From positions 1 through 64,000 of the forward strand of contig CAKROE010000004.1 in NCBI GenBank assembly GCA_934371915.1: 64,000 nt of DNA. The letters run 5' to 3'. Shown piece after piece: positions 25,622 to 33,896 of the stretch (within the stretch, counting starts at the first letter, position 1; every line of letters begins with the position of its first letter). The position numbers were made by a program, and so were the translations under genes. Source of the DNA: an uncultured Blautia sp. (GTDB taxonomy: Bacteria > Bacillota > Clostridia > Lachnospirales > Lachnospiraceae). The notes under the pieces were generated by a model. It had not been told where the DNA came from. It ran no database searches and worked only from the letters and a program-made list of their open reading frames with translations.

Positions 25622-25661
25622 AAAAAAGAGCGCACGAAACTATTAAGTGCTCCGTTGCGCT
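25622..25661 (-). terminator. Terminator-like hairpin at the 5' end of the amino acid ABC transcript
   Basis: Minus strand AGCGCA...TGCGCT with internal pairing, followed by C and six T. It begins only a few bases after the expected start of transcription, so most transcripts would stop near 40 bases unless the hairpin is melted. About 95 bases separate it from the first gene. The loop resembles that of the hairpin at 40347-40386. Confidence 0.65.
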
Positions 25662-25669
25662 TTTGCATC

Positions 25670-25698
25670 ATTTTAATACTTTATATACAGAAAGTCAA
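25670..25698 (-). promoter_or_regulatory. Sigma-A promoter of the amino acid ABC operon
   Basis: Minus strand TTGACT, 17 bases, TAAAAT. Its -35 touches the terminator of the upstream gene. Confidence 0.7.
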
Positions 25699-25699
25699 G

Positions 25700-25727
25700 A
25701 AAAAAAGCAGTTCCCGAAGGAACTGCC
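25700..25727 (-). terminator. Terminator of the NlpC/P60 gene
   Basis: Minus strand GCAGTTCC-TTCG-GGAACTGC followed by a run of T, 12 bases after the stop codon. Confidence 0.9.
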
Positions 25728-25739
25728 TTTGCTTTTTAC

Positions 25740-27119
25740 TTATGAAGGTCTTCTTACAGAAAGGATTGTTCTGTAAGTAGCATCATTGCTGATCTTGATA
25801 CCATCTCTGGAGTTGGATGCATGTACAATCTGTCCGTTACCCATGTAAATTGCAACGTGTCCGCCATAGCAGATCAGGTCGCCCGGCTGAGCATCTGCAT
25901 AGGAAACTTCTGTTCCCCAATTCTGCTGCTCATAAGATGTTCTCGGAAGGCTGTAGCCAAACTGTGCATAAACACTCTGTGTAAATCCTGAACAGTCAGC
26001 ACCGCCTGTAAGGCTTGTACCGCCCCATACATACGGATTACCAACAAACTGTGTCGCATAATCTACGATTGAAGAGCCTGAACCTGAGCTGGATGAGCTG
26101 CTGGATGAAGAACTTACGCTATCCGGATCAACTGTATTATCACTGTCAATCACATTGCCGTATTCATCATACTGCACATCATCACCGGATGTAGTCTGAC
26201 TCGTATCAACCTCATTACCATCTTCATCATATACGGTGTCGCCGTTTTCTGCTGCTTCATCAGCATCTACTTCGTTGCCGTCTTCATCATATACCGTCTG
26301 ATCTTCCTGCTGTGCAGCTTCTTCTGCTGCTGCAGCTGCAGCGGCTTCTGCTTCTGCTTCTGCCTGACGTCTTGCTTCCTCTTCAGCTGCAATACGTTCT
26401 GCTTCAAGCTGTTCGATCTCTGCCTGCTGTTCCTGGATCAGGTTTGCATATTCATTTGCCATTTCCTGTGCATATGCGATTTCGTTATCACAGTCTGCGG
26501 AGTTGGCTTTCTTTGTGTCGATCTGTGTCTGAAGGTTTGCAGATTCCGCTTCATATTCCTGTTTCATGCCTTCCAGTTCGGATTTCTCCTGCTGGTACTG
26601 ATTTCCGAGGTTTGTAACCTGTTCAATCGTATTTGCATATGTCTCAAGGCTCTTTCTGTCGTAATCGTACATCTTCTGAGTATATTCTGCTTTTGTCAGA
26701 AGATCAGAAAGATTATCTGCACTCATCATCATCTGGAACCATGCTTCGCTTCCACCTTTTTCGTACAGATACTGGATACGCTGTTTCATTGCTGCGTACT
26801 GTTTGTCTTTGGCATTCTGTGCTTTCTGAAGATCTGCCTGTGTCTGTTCGATATCAGCCTGTTTATTACTGATATCTCCCTCTAATGTCTGAATGGAAAC
26901 CATGACGTTTACAAGATTTGCATCCAGTGTATTGATTTCATCCTGTAACTGCTGCTTGGCAGAATAAAGCTGATCGATCTGAGCATATGTTGCATCAAGC
27001 TGTGCGCTTGTTGCTGCCTGCTCCTCTCTCAGTTCATCTTCTCGTGACGCGCTTACGCTGACTACCTGTGCTGCTGTCATCATTAACGCCAACGTCAGGC
27101 AAACAATTCGTTTCTTCAT
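25740..27119 (-). CDS. Secreted coiled-coil NlpC/P60 peptidoglycan hydrolase (PcsB-like)
   Basis: A 459-residue secreted protein. Signal peptide 1-25; long coiled coil about 27-245 (EEARRQAEAEAEAAAAAAAE region at its end); an acidic linker with three copies of YDEDGNEVD or variants (YDEYGNVID); a serine-rich run; then the NlpC/P60 domain in the last 115 residues. Catalytic residues are seen as Cys in GADCSGF, His in GGHVAIYMG and a third in IVHASN. The coiled coil plus peptidase layout is that of PcsB/CwlO-type enzymes controlled by FtsEX at division, though no ftsEX genes are here. ATG at 27119 follows GAGGTG. Confidence 0.9.
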   Translation of the reverse strand: MKKRIVCLTLALMMTAAQVVSVSASREDELREEQAATSAQLDATYAQIDQLYSAKQQLQDEINTLDANLVNVMVSIQTLEGDISNKQADIEQTQADLQKAQNAKDKQYAAMKQRIQYLYEKGGSEAWFQMMMSADNLSDLLTKAEYTQKMYDYDRKSLETYANTIEQVTNLGNQYQQEKSELEGMKQEYEAESANLQTQIDTKKANSADCDNEIAYAQEMANEYANLIQEQQAEIEQLEAERIAAEEEARRQAEAEAEAAAAAAAEEAAQQEDQTVYDEDGNEVDADEAAENGDTVYDEDGNEVDTSQTTSGDDVQYDEYGNVIDSDNTVDPDSVSSSSSSSSSSGSGSSIVDYATQFVGNPYVWGGTSLTGGADCSGFTQSVYAQFGYSLPRTSYEQQNWGTEVSYADAQPGDLICYGGHVAIYMGNGQIVHASNSRDGIKISNDATYRTILSVRRPS

Positions 27120-27273
27120 GTTTCTCACCTCATAATCTTAATTGCTATATTCTGTAATATTTTCGAAATATCTCTTTCAAGTTCTTATACATATTAACAT
27201 ATAGTTCTTACGATTGCAAGAGGAAAACATTAAAAAGTTTAATATTTTGTAACATTTATTAAAAACTCCGCAA

Positions 27274-27306
27274 GAAATAAAGGAGTTTCCATATTCAGGA
27301 AACTCC
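27274..27306 (-). terminator. Terminator of the wall-binding repeat protein gene
   Basis: Minus strand GGAGTTTCC-TGAATAT-GGAAACTCC followed by TTTATTT. Confidence 0.8.
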
Positions 27307-27332
27307 TCTGTAACATTTCTTTCTTATTTAAT

Positions 27333-28988
27333 TTAGAATCCAAAAAGGATTTGAAGAATCTGATCGGCTGTCTTGCTCTTAAATCCGTCCGGATCAGAAA
27401 GTGTACTGTTCCATCTCATGTAATTACCACGACGAACGAAGTTTCCGCATGCCGGACGATATTCGAATTTTTTGTAGCCGGCATATCTGCTCATATATTT
27501 TCGTGCCAGGGCAACCGCCTGACTGTCAGATTTGCCTTCCGGAGTACTGGTACCTGCGATCTGCACACCCGCATTCGGTGTGGAATGTACGATCACTGCA
27601 CTCTTGTCGGAACACTGTCCGAGAACGATCCATGTATGTCCGTCATCGTATCCGATATCTCCCGGATAAAGCTTCCATTCTCTCTTTGAGAGATAATTCT
27701 GATTTACGTATTTGCCCCATTTCAAAGTATTCTGATAGTAGGAACCGATCTCTCCCGAAACAACTGTATATCCATATCCTACATTGCTTCTTGTCTGCAT
27801 GACCTGATATGCTGCCCATCCCACAAATCCGGAACAGTCGAGACCCTTTGCTCTGTTAGTATCACTCAGATCACGGTAATTGTTATAATTGTAACTGCTG
27901 CTCTGACCGAGATAAAACTTCTGCCAGTTTGATTTCACACCCTTCAGTGTGGAATCGTGCCAGCCGCCACCCCAGATATAAAGTGCCTGTCCAACCGGCT
28001 GCAATGCACCCGCCAGATAATTCTTAATGGTCTTTGTTCCGGTCTGCGCAACCGGCTTCGGATCATTCTTAAAATAAGAAGTATCTACTACCGCATTGTC
28101 TGCTACGTCACTGCCGTCATAGGTCATCACGCCGGCAGAGTTGAACTTATAGCTTACACCATTGATCTTCTTTGATCCGGTAACCATCTTAAATGTCTTT
28201 GTATCAAAATAATATTTGCTTCCGTCAATCGTTACCCAGCCACCTGTTGCAATACCTGTACTGGTGTTAAAATAGTAAGTGCTTCCGCTGATGGTTTTCT
28301 TACCTGTTGCCATGACACCATTCTTGGCAAAATAGCGTTTCTGTCCTTTCGACGAGGTCATCCAGCCGGTTGCCATACGGTAATATTTTTTACGGAAATA
28401 TCTGGTATATCCCTTTGAAGATGTAATAAATCCGGATTTTGCAGCTCCAGTCTTTCCATCGAAATAATACTTGTACTTGCCGATCTTCTTAAGCCCGCGG
28501 TACATTTTGCCATCACTGCCAAAATACCACTTCTGGTTTTTGGAATTCGTCATCCAGCCGGTCGCCATTGTATACTTCTTGGTATCGAAATATCTGTAAA
28601 AGTTTGTTCCGAATTTTACGAAACCGCTCACTGTAAAGCCGTTTTTCTTATTAAAGTAATAATATTTGCCGGCAATTTTCTTAAATCCGGTATACATCGC
28701 ACCGGTTTTCTGGTCAAAATAGCGTCTTCTGCCTTTTGAACTCTTCATCCAGCCTTTGTAAAGTGCGCCGGTCTTTCTGTTCAGGAAATATTTCTTTCCC
28801 TTTACTGTGACCCAGCCTTTTGCTTTCTTTCCTTTTTTATAGTAAAATGTCTGACCACCCACCGTTCGGAATCCGGTCGATGCAGCCTGAGCATCTACGG
28901 TCGTTGCCTGAAATGCAAAGCCTGCTGCAAAAAGCATTACTCCTAAAAATATGCCCGCGATCCATGACTTTTTGCATACCTTTCCCAT
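27333..28988 (-). CDS. Secreted protein with ~11 cell-wall/choline-binding-type repeats and a C-terminal NlpC/P60-like domain
   Basis: Signal peptide 1-35. Residues about 40-290 are tandem 20-residue repeats of the CW_binding type (GWVTVKGKKYFLNRKTGALY, GWMTSSKGQKRYFAKNGVMA and others), which bind wall polymers or polysaccharide. The last 240 residues hold a papain-like amidase with GLDCSGFVGWAAY, DDGHTWIVLG and VIVHSTPN as likely Cys-His-polar residues. It probably cuts peptidoglycan stems or another amide. The start at 28988 suits the AGAGG site better than the ATG 6 bases earlier. Followed by a terminator; single gene next to another NlpC/P60 gene. Confidence 0.85.
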   Translation of the reverse strand: MGKVCKKSWIAGIFLGVMLFAAGFAFQATTVDAQAASTGFRTVGGQTFYYKKGKKAKGWVTVKGKKYFLNRKTGALYKGWMKSSKGRRRYFDQKTGAMYTGFKKIAGKYYYFNKKNGFTVSGFVKFGTNFYRYFDTKKYTMATGWMTNSKNQKWYFGSDGKMYRGLKKIGKYKYYFDGKTGAAKSGFITSSKGYTRYFRKKYYRMATGWMTSSKGQKRYFAKNGVMATGKKTISGSTYYFNTSTGIATGGWVTIDGSKYYFDTKTFKMVTGSKKINGVSYKFNSAGVMTYDGSDVADNAVVDTSYFKNDPKPVAQTGTKTIKNYLAGALQPVGQALYIWGGGWHDSTLKGVKSNWQKFYLGQSSSYNYNNYRDLSDTNRAKGLDCSGFVGWAAYQVMQTRSNVGYGYTVVSGEIGSYYQNTLKWGKYVNQNYLSKREWKLYPGDIGYDDGHTWIVLGQCSDKSAVIVHSTPNAGVQIAGTSTPEGKSDSQAVALARKYMSRYAGYKKFEYRPACGNFVRRGNYMRWNSTLSDPDGFKSKTADQILQILFGF

Positions 28989-29142
28989 ACCCATAACCTC
29001 TTTCTGTAAACAAATATAATTGTAATTTTTACAATCTTGTTACAATATTATGTAGGTATTATATCTCATGTTTTTCTTTCCGTCAACAAAAAATGTAAAA
29101 CACTGTTAATATTCACTGTTAACAGCTCCAATTTCAAATAAT

Positions 29143-29174
29143 AAAAAGGGCAGAGCCAATGGCTTCACCCTTTT
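29143..29174 (-). terminator. Terminator of the diaminopimelate dehydrogenase gene
   Basis: Minus strand AAAAGGGTGAAGCC-ATT-GGCTCTGCCCTTTTT. Confidence 0.85.
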
Positions 29175-29218
29175 GTAATATTTCACTTTTTTCTGTATAA
29201 GTATCTTTCTGATCAGAA

Positions 29219-30205
29219 TTAAAGAAGATGTTTTCTTAATTCTGCGCCGTCCAGTGCACTTAAGTATGCCGGTGCAACATCAAATACAGTCTTGCATCCC
29301 TTCTGTCCTTCCTGGTTCATGCGGTATGCAGCTCTTGCATAGGCAACGATAACGGAAGAAGTAAATTCCGGGTTGGAATCAAGTTTCAGGCTGTACTCGA
29401 TCACATGGCTGTTTTCATCGTTCCAGCCGGTCTTTCCGGTACGGATTACAAATCCACCATGCGGAATGCCGCTGTGATCACGTTTCAGTTCTTCTTCAGA
29501 AATGAAATGTACCGTTGTGTCATATTCATCGAAGTAGTTCGGCATAGTCTTGATCTCCTGCTCGATACGTGCAAGATCAGCACCTTCCTCTGCTACTACG
29601 AAACACTCTCTTGTGTGTTTCTGTCTGGTAGTAAGTTCCGGATTCTGTCCGCTTCTTACCGCTTCAAGTGCTGCTTCAACCGGGATCGTGTACTGTTTGC
29701 CGTCTTTGACACCATCAATACGACGGATTGCATCAGAGTGGCCCTGGCTTACGCCTTTGCCCCAGAATGTATAATCTTTACCATTGGTCAGAATTGCATT
29801 TGCATACATTCTGTTGAGGGAGAACATTCCCGGATCCCAGCCTACGGAAATGATTCCTACATGATTGCTCTCGGAAGCTGCTTTATCTACATTTGCAAAA
29901 TGTTCCGGGATTCTTGCGTGGGTATCGAAGCTGTCAACAACGTTGAACCACTGTGCATATTTCGGGGTCTGAACCGGAAGATCTGTAGCACTTCCTCCGC
30001 AGAGAATCAGAACGTCAATTTTATCTTTCATTTTTTCTGCTTCATCTACATGATATACTTTTGCTGTATCTGTAAGAATTTTTACGGATGCAGGATCACG
30101 ACGTGTAAATACGGCAACAAGCTCCAGATCCGGATTGTGTTTAACTGCACATTCTACTCCTCTGCCAAGGTTGCCATAACCTAAAATACCAATACGAATA
30201 CTCAT
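29219..30205 (-). CDS. ddh: meso-Diaminopimelate D-dehydrogenase
   Basis: Makes meso-diaminopimelate directly from tetrahydrodipicolinate, ammonia and NADPH, the one-step branch to lysine and peptidoglycan. Rossmann motif ILGYGNLGRG at residues 6-15; CGGSATDLP, ISVGWDPGMFSLNR, GKGVSQGHSD and HGGFVIRTG are strongly conserved family sequences. Length 328 is normal. ATG at 30205 follows AGGAGG; an upstream in-frame start 72 bases earlier overlaps the promoter region. Its own promoter and terminator show a single-gene unit. Confidence 0.95.
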   Translation of the reverse strand: MSIRIGILGYGNLGRGVECAVKHNPDLELVAVFTRRDPASVKILTDTAKVYHVDEAEKMKDKIDVLILCGGSATDLPVQTPKYAQWFNVVDSFDTHARIPEHFANVDKAASESNHVGIISVGWDPGMFSLNRMYANAILTNGKDYTFWGKGVSQGHSDAIRRIDGVKDGKQYTIPVEAALEAVRSGQNPELTTRQKHTRECFVVAEEGADLARIEQEIKTMPNYFDEYDTTVHFISEEELKRDHSGIPHGGFVIRTGKTGWNDENSHVIEYSLKLDSNPEFTSSVIVAYARAAYRMNQEGQKGCKTVFDVAPAYLSALDGAELRKHLL

Positions 30206-30282
30206 TATGATTTCCTCCTGTAATACTCTTCCTTTTGCTGTTCTTTGATGCAATAACACTTTAGCACAGCAATACATTCATT

Positions 30283-30311
30283 ATAATAATATCACTCTTA
30301 TAAAATGTCAA
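30283..30311 (-). promoter_or_regulatory. Sigma-A promoter of ddh
   Basis: Minus strand TTGACA, 17 bases, TATTAT, about 70 bases before the start codon. Confidence 0.8.
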
Positions 30312-30348
30312 TTTCTTTTATGACAGGATTTTGATTTTTTCACTCTGA

Positions 30349-30987
30349 CTAACAGCAGAACATGCCGCTTCCCGGGCAACACAGATTACAGACCATATTC
30401 GCCAGACACAGCTTCATACAGTAATCACTGCCATCCGATGGCATGCCCCCGAATGGATTTTGCTGTTCCTGATACCAGCTTCCTCCGCCTTCCAGTCTCT
30501 GAAGAAGCATCCGGTACTGCATATTATCCGGCTCCATATTGACTGCTGTACGTGCATCGTTCATTGCGTTCACATTATTTCCAAGTCCCATATTCGCCAT
30601 CGCCGACAGATAATACCACTGCCCGTTTCGCTGACTTAAGGAGGAAAGCACGTTCATCGCCTCCTGAAAATGTCGGCTCTGGATGTAATTTGCCGCTGCC
30701 TGTCTGCGGATGGCTTCTTCATCCTGATACGTACTCTGGCTCTGACCGCCAAAGCCTCCAAATCCACCATAGGAATTGTAATTTCCGGAAGTTCCGTCCT
30801 CTTTTTCTTTCATGATCTGCTCGTAAGCCTGCTGTACTTCTTTAAATTTCTCTTCCGCCTGCGCTTTATTCGGGTTGTTGATATTCGCATCCGGATGGTA
30901 TTTGCGGCTGAGCTTACGATATGCTTTTTTTATTTCTTCATCTGATGCATCTCTGGAAACGCCCAGCACACTATATGGATCAAACAT
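30349..30987 (-). CDS. DnaJ-domain (type III J) protein with cysteine-rich tail
   Basis: Residues 1-65 are a J domain with the HPD motif in YHPDAN and helix [14 protein letters not shown] sequence. A glycine-rich stretch follows, then TPR-like helices (about 95-165) and a short cysteine-rich end [27 protein letters not shown] (positions near 190-212; eight cysteines). Such proteins recruit Hsp70 but are not the main DnaJ. It overlaps the upstream DUF5685 gene by 8 bases, so the two are coupled. ATG at 30987 follows AGGAG. Confidence 0.85.
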   Translation of the reverse strand: MFDPYSVLGVSRDASDEEIKKAYRKLSRKYHPDANINNPNKAQAEEKFKEVQQAYEQIMKEKEDGTSGNYNSYGGFGGFGGQSQSTYQDEEAIRRQAAANYIQSRHFQEAMNVLSSLSQRNGQWYYLSAMANMGLGNNVNAMNDARTAVNMEPDNMQYRMLLQRLEGGGSWYQEQQNPFGGMPSDGSDYCMKLCLANMVCNLCCPGSGMFCC

Positions 30988-31825
30988 GTTCTTTCTCCTG
31001 TTCTTTCTTCCGTTTCCCGGAAACGGTCTCAAACCTGCACCATACTCCGGAATACAGGATATTCCGAAGAATATCGGTATATTTTATAATAGGAAGTTTC
31101 TCGAATTCCCGGCAGGTTTCTGCCATCATCATCATAAGCATACTCTTTACCCGGTCATCAAACCCTTCTATTATATAATCTTTTGAAAATGGATTGTAAT
31201 TTCCTTTTTTGACATCCTCTTCCACATCATCATAGGCATCCAGCAGATAAATAAACTTGCCGAAATAAAATCCCATACGCCGAAGAGTCGGTTCCCATAC
31301 ATCTTCTCTGTATGCAAAGATTTCTGCCATAATTCTGCCAAAGCAGCCGGATACTCGATCGATGTCTGTCGCATTTTCTTTTTCGAGTTCGGACAGTTCA
31401 TCCAGGCAGGATACAATCGTCTGCACCTTTTTGCTCCAGAGTTTTTCACTCTTCTTTTCTTTACGTTCCAGCAATTTGCCAAAAGCAAGTCCCGGAATGC
31501 TTCTCTCATCATTCCAGTCATCTTTACACTTGTAATAAGTCAGAAAAATATTCATATCCGCAGCATATTCAGTAATCACATTTTTTCTGACCGGCTGTCT
31601 GCGCACCGGATGTACGATACAGCGCGTCGTTCCTTTCTTCGCAGGCGGCTCATAAAGTCCGCTGAGCAGAAGGATCACAAAGGTCATATCGTAAGTTAAC
31701 GTAATCTGTCCGCTGAGTCCGTAACGCTCTTTCAGCTCCCGGCACAGTCCACAGTAAAAGGAACGGTACAGATCAAAATCTTTGAATTTGATTTCCGGTT
31801 TATTCATTACCACATATCCAAACAC
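30980..31825 (-). CDS. DUF5685-family protein
   Basis: A 281-residue soluble protein, recognised from its N-terminus ([20 protein letters not shown] then [17 protein letters not shown]) and two further cysteines ([16 protein letters not shown]) which may bind metal. The C-terminal half is helical. Function is unknown in the family. A GTG start at 31825 preceded by GGGGGAG is preferred to an ATG 24 bases upstream. In this neighbourhood it is coupled to a J-domain protein and follows a zinc-ribbon membrane protein, a pairing common in Lachnospiraceae. Confidence 0.8.
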   Translation of the reverse strand: MFGYVVMNKPEIKFKDFDLYRSFYCGLCRELKERYGLSGQITLTYDMTFVILLLSGLYEPPAKKGTTRCIVHPVRRQPVRKNVITEYAADMNIFLTYYKCKDDWNDERSIPGLAFGKLLERKEKKSEKLWSKKVQTIVSCLDELSELEKENATDIDRVSGCFGRIMAEIFAYREDVWEPTLRRMGFYFGKFIYLLDAYDDVEEDVKKGNYNPFSKDYIIEGFDDRVKSMLMMMMAETCREFEKLPIIKYTDILRNILYSGVWCRFETVSGKRKKEQEKEHV

Positions 31826-31861
31826 AGTGTCGTCTCCCCCCTGTCGCACCGGGCTGTTTTA

Positions 31862-32272
31862 TCAGCTTCTTTTAACAAATTTCGTATGGCATTTCGGACA
31901 TTCGATCTCAATCTTGCCCTTGCCTCTCGGAATACGGATTTTCTGACCACATCCCGGACATGAATAAATATGATGTGTCTTTCTCTGATTCATCATGCTC
32001 TTTTCTCTGTTGAAACGCTGTCTGAGCTTTGCAGTCGCAGCAAGATATTTCTCATTCTCCTGGTATCTCTTCTGGATATCTCTGGAAAGCATGCGGTAAT
32101 ATGTATACAGCAGTACCAGAAGTCCAACTGTATCAAGAAGTGCGCCCATTCTGCTTCCGCTGCTGAAAAAAATCGAAAGGATGATCGCAACAAGTGCCAC
32201 ACCCATCGTAAAACGTGCAAATGCATCTACTCCATAACGTCCCTGCATAAATTTATTAAACTTATCTCTCAT
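31862..32272 (-). CDS. Membrane protein with C-terminal zinc ribbon
   Basis: A 136-residue protein. Two hydrophobic helices lie at about residues 18-55; a basic region follows; the last 32 residues form a CxxC...CxxC zinc ribbon (CPGCGQKIRIPRG ... CPKCHTKF). Not recognised beyond that. It is the first gene of a run with DUF5685 and the J-domain protein (36 bases to the next start), so the three likely share a task. Confidence 0.75.
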   Translation of the reverse strand: MRDKFNKFMQGRYGVDAFARFTMGVALVAIILSIFFSSGSRMGALLDTVGLLVLLYTYYRMLSRDIQKRYQENEKYLAATAKLRQRFNREKSMMNQRKTHHIYSCPGCGQKIRIPRGKGKIEIECPKCHTKFVKRS

Positions 32273-32338
32273 GTAAGTCCTTCTTTCTTATGACCTTTTG
32301 CATTTATATAATCTGTTTATACCTTATATTCTCTCAGA

Positions 32339-33541
32339 TTATTTCTCATCACATACCTGGAAGATGTAGAATTTCAGGTAATAGGATTCATCGGAAGACC
32401 ACAGGATCGGGTGATCCGGTGCCTGTGTGCGGTATTCCACCTGGCGAAGTCGCTTGTGTGCGCTTCTTGCAGCCTGACCGATCGTTTTTGTAAACAGTTC
32501 ATATTCCATAAAATGGGAACAGGAACAGGTTGCAAGGAATCCACCGTCTTTTACCAGTTTCATTCCACGAAGATTGATCTCACGGTAGCCTTTGACTGCA
32601 TTTTTGACAGAACTGCGAGATTTCGTAAATGCAGGTGGGTCCAGAATGACCACATCGTACTTTTCTCCCTGCTCTTCAAGCTTCGGAAGCAGTTCAAAAA
32701 CATCTTCGCATATAAATTTTACGGTTTTATCCAGACCGTTCAGTTTTGCATTTTCCTGTGCCTGGTGAACAGCAAGCTCAGATGCATCTACTCCGGTTAC
32801 TTCTTTCGCTCCGGCGATTCCTGCATTCAGTGCAAAAGAACCGGTGTGTGTAAAGCAGTCCAGTACTCTCGCATCTTTGCAAAGCTTCTGAATCGCAAGA
32901 CGATTATATTTCTGGTCAAGGAAAAATCCTGTCTTCTGTCCGTCCTTGATATCGACCTGATATCTGACACCGTTTTCCTGAATTTCGACAAGTGTCGGAA
33001 ACTCTTTCCCGATAAACCCCTTATACAGTTCCATACCTTCCTGCTTACGGACTTTTGCATCACTTCTCTCATAAATACCACGGATCGTAATACCGTCTTC
33101 TGCGAGAACTTTCTTAATCAGATCCAGAATCAGCTCTTTCCAGCGATCGATTCCAAGTGCCAGAGACTGTACAACCAGCACATCCTCAAACTTGTCAACC
33201 ACAAGTCCCGGAAAGAAATCCGCCTCGCCAAAAATTACGCGGCAGCTCGAGGTATCCGTAACTTTTTTGCGGTATTCCCATGCATCCCTCACACGCTTTT
33301 CAAAAAAATCTTCATCAATCTTCTGATTTTCATTTCTTGTCAGAAGGCGAACGGTAATTTTGGAATTTCTGTTGATAAAACCTCTGCCGAGCGGATATCC
33401 GTCAAAATCATGTACGAGTACAATATCCCCATTTACAAAACTTCCCATGACTGATTCGATTTCATTGTCAAAAACCCACATTCCGCCGGACTTCAAAAAG
33501 CGTCCCTCTCCTTTTTTCAGTGTAACCACTGCCAGACTCAT
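32339..33541 (-). CDS. Class I rRNA cytosine-C5 methyltransferase, RlmI-like (PUA + MTase)
   Basis: Probably methylates a cytosine in 23S rRNA. N-terminal PUA domain about 1-75 (KSGGMWVFDNEI), RlmI-like linker, then a Rossmann methyltransferase with VLDCFTHTGSFALNA (SAM site), VTGVDASE and the catalytic-loop DPPAFTKSR. SCSCSHFM lies near the end. Length 400 matches RlmI. Single gene. Confidence 0.9.
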   Translation of the reverse strand: MSLAVVTLKKGEGRFLKSGGMWVFDNEIESVMGSFVNGDIVLVHDFDGYPLGRGFINRNSKITVRLLTRNENQKIDEDFFEKRVRDAWEYRKKVTDTSSCRVIFGEADFFPGLVVDKFEDVLVVQSLALGIDRWKELILDLIKKVLAEDGITIRGIYERSDAKVRKQEGMELYKGFIGKEFPTLVEIQENGVRYQVDIKDGQKTGFFLDQKYNRLAIQKLCKDARVLDCFTHTGSFALNAGIAGAKEVTGVDASELAVHQAQENAKLNGLDKTVKFICEDVFELLPKLEEQGEKYDVVILDPPAFTKSRSSVKNAVKGYREINLRGMKLVKDGGFLATCSCSHFMEYELFTKTIGQAARSAHKRLRQVEYRTQAPDHPILWSSDESYYLKFYIFQVCDEK

Positions 33542-33666
33542 ATCTTATCTCCTTTCGGAACTTTTTCCATTTGCACCCATTTATATCTTTTTTACGATAA
33601 AAACTTCTTCTATTTTACCACAGTCATCCGGGAATTTCCACTTTTTCACATTCTGTTCATAGAAGA

Positions 33667-33806
33667 GAACAAAGCGGACAAGTCCCCTTCAAACTCCCTG
33701 CATCCCTCAATCTTTGATGGACTTGTTACGCTTTGCGTGCCAGATGCAGTCTGCTTTAGCAGACCTATTCCTCTTGCATCTGGTCACATCCTCGCGGAGC
33801 GTTTTT
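33667..33806. repeat. Dispersed ~140-bp repeat, copy C
   Basis: Third copy, more diverged than A and B (for example TTTGATGGAC where the others have TTTGAGGGAC), keeping all the hairpins and the CTCGCGGAGCGTTTTT end. Confidence 0.85.
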
Positions 33807-33869
33807 GCTTTATTAGAAAATTACTGAGTAATTTCCTATAAAGCAAAAAGGGATGCCGAAGCATCCCTT
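33803..33869 (-). terminator. AT-rich hairpin and intrinsic terminator after the DUF1002 gene
   Basis: Two structures side by side: AAGGGATGC-CGAA-GCATCCCTT (33848-33869), followed on the minus strand by TTTTTGC, which ends the DUF1002 gene; and GCTTTAT...ATAAAGC with inner AATTAC-TGA-GTAATT (33803-33849), of the same type as the hairpin after repeat copy A. Confidence 0.8.
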
Positions 33870-33896
33870 AGAAATCTGACCTGTAAGGCCGCTATT

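Noticed and set aside
25530-25740. T-box riboswitch in the amino acid ABC leader
   Set aside because: The leader is too short and has no AGGGUGGNACCGCG-like T-box sequence.
9969-33806. CRISPR array as explanation for the repeated 140-bp units
   Set aside because: Three copies only, many kilobases apart, no spacers and no cas genes.
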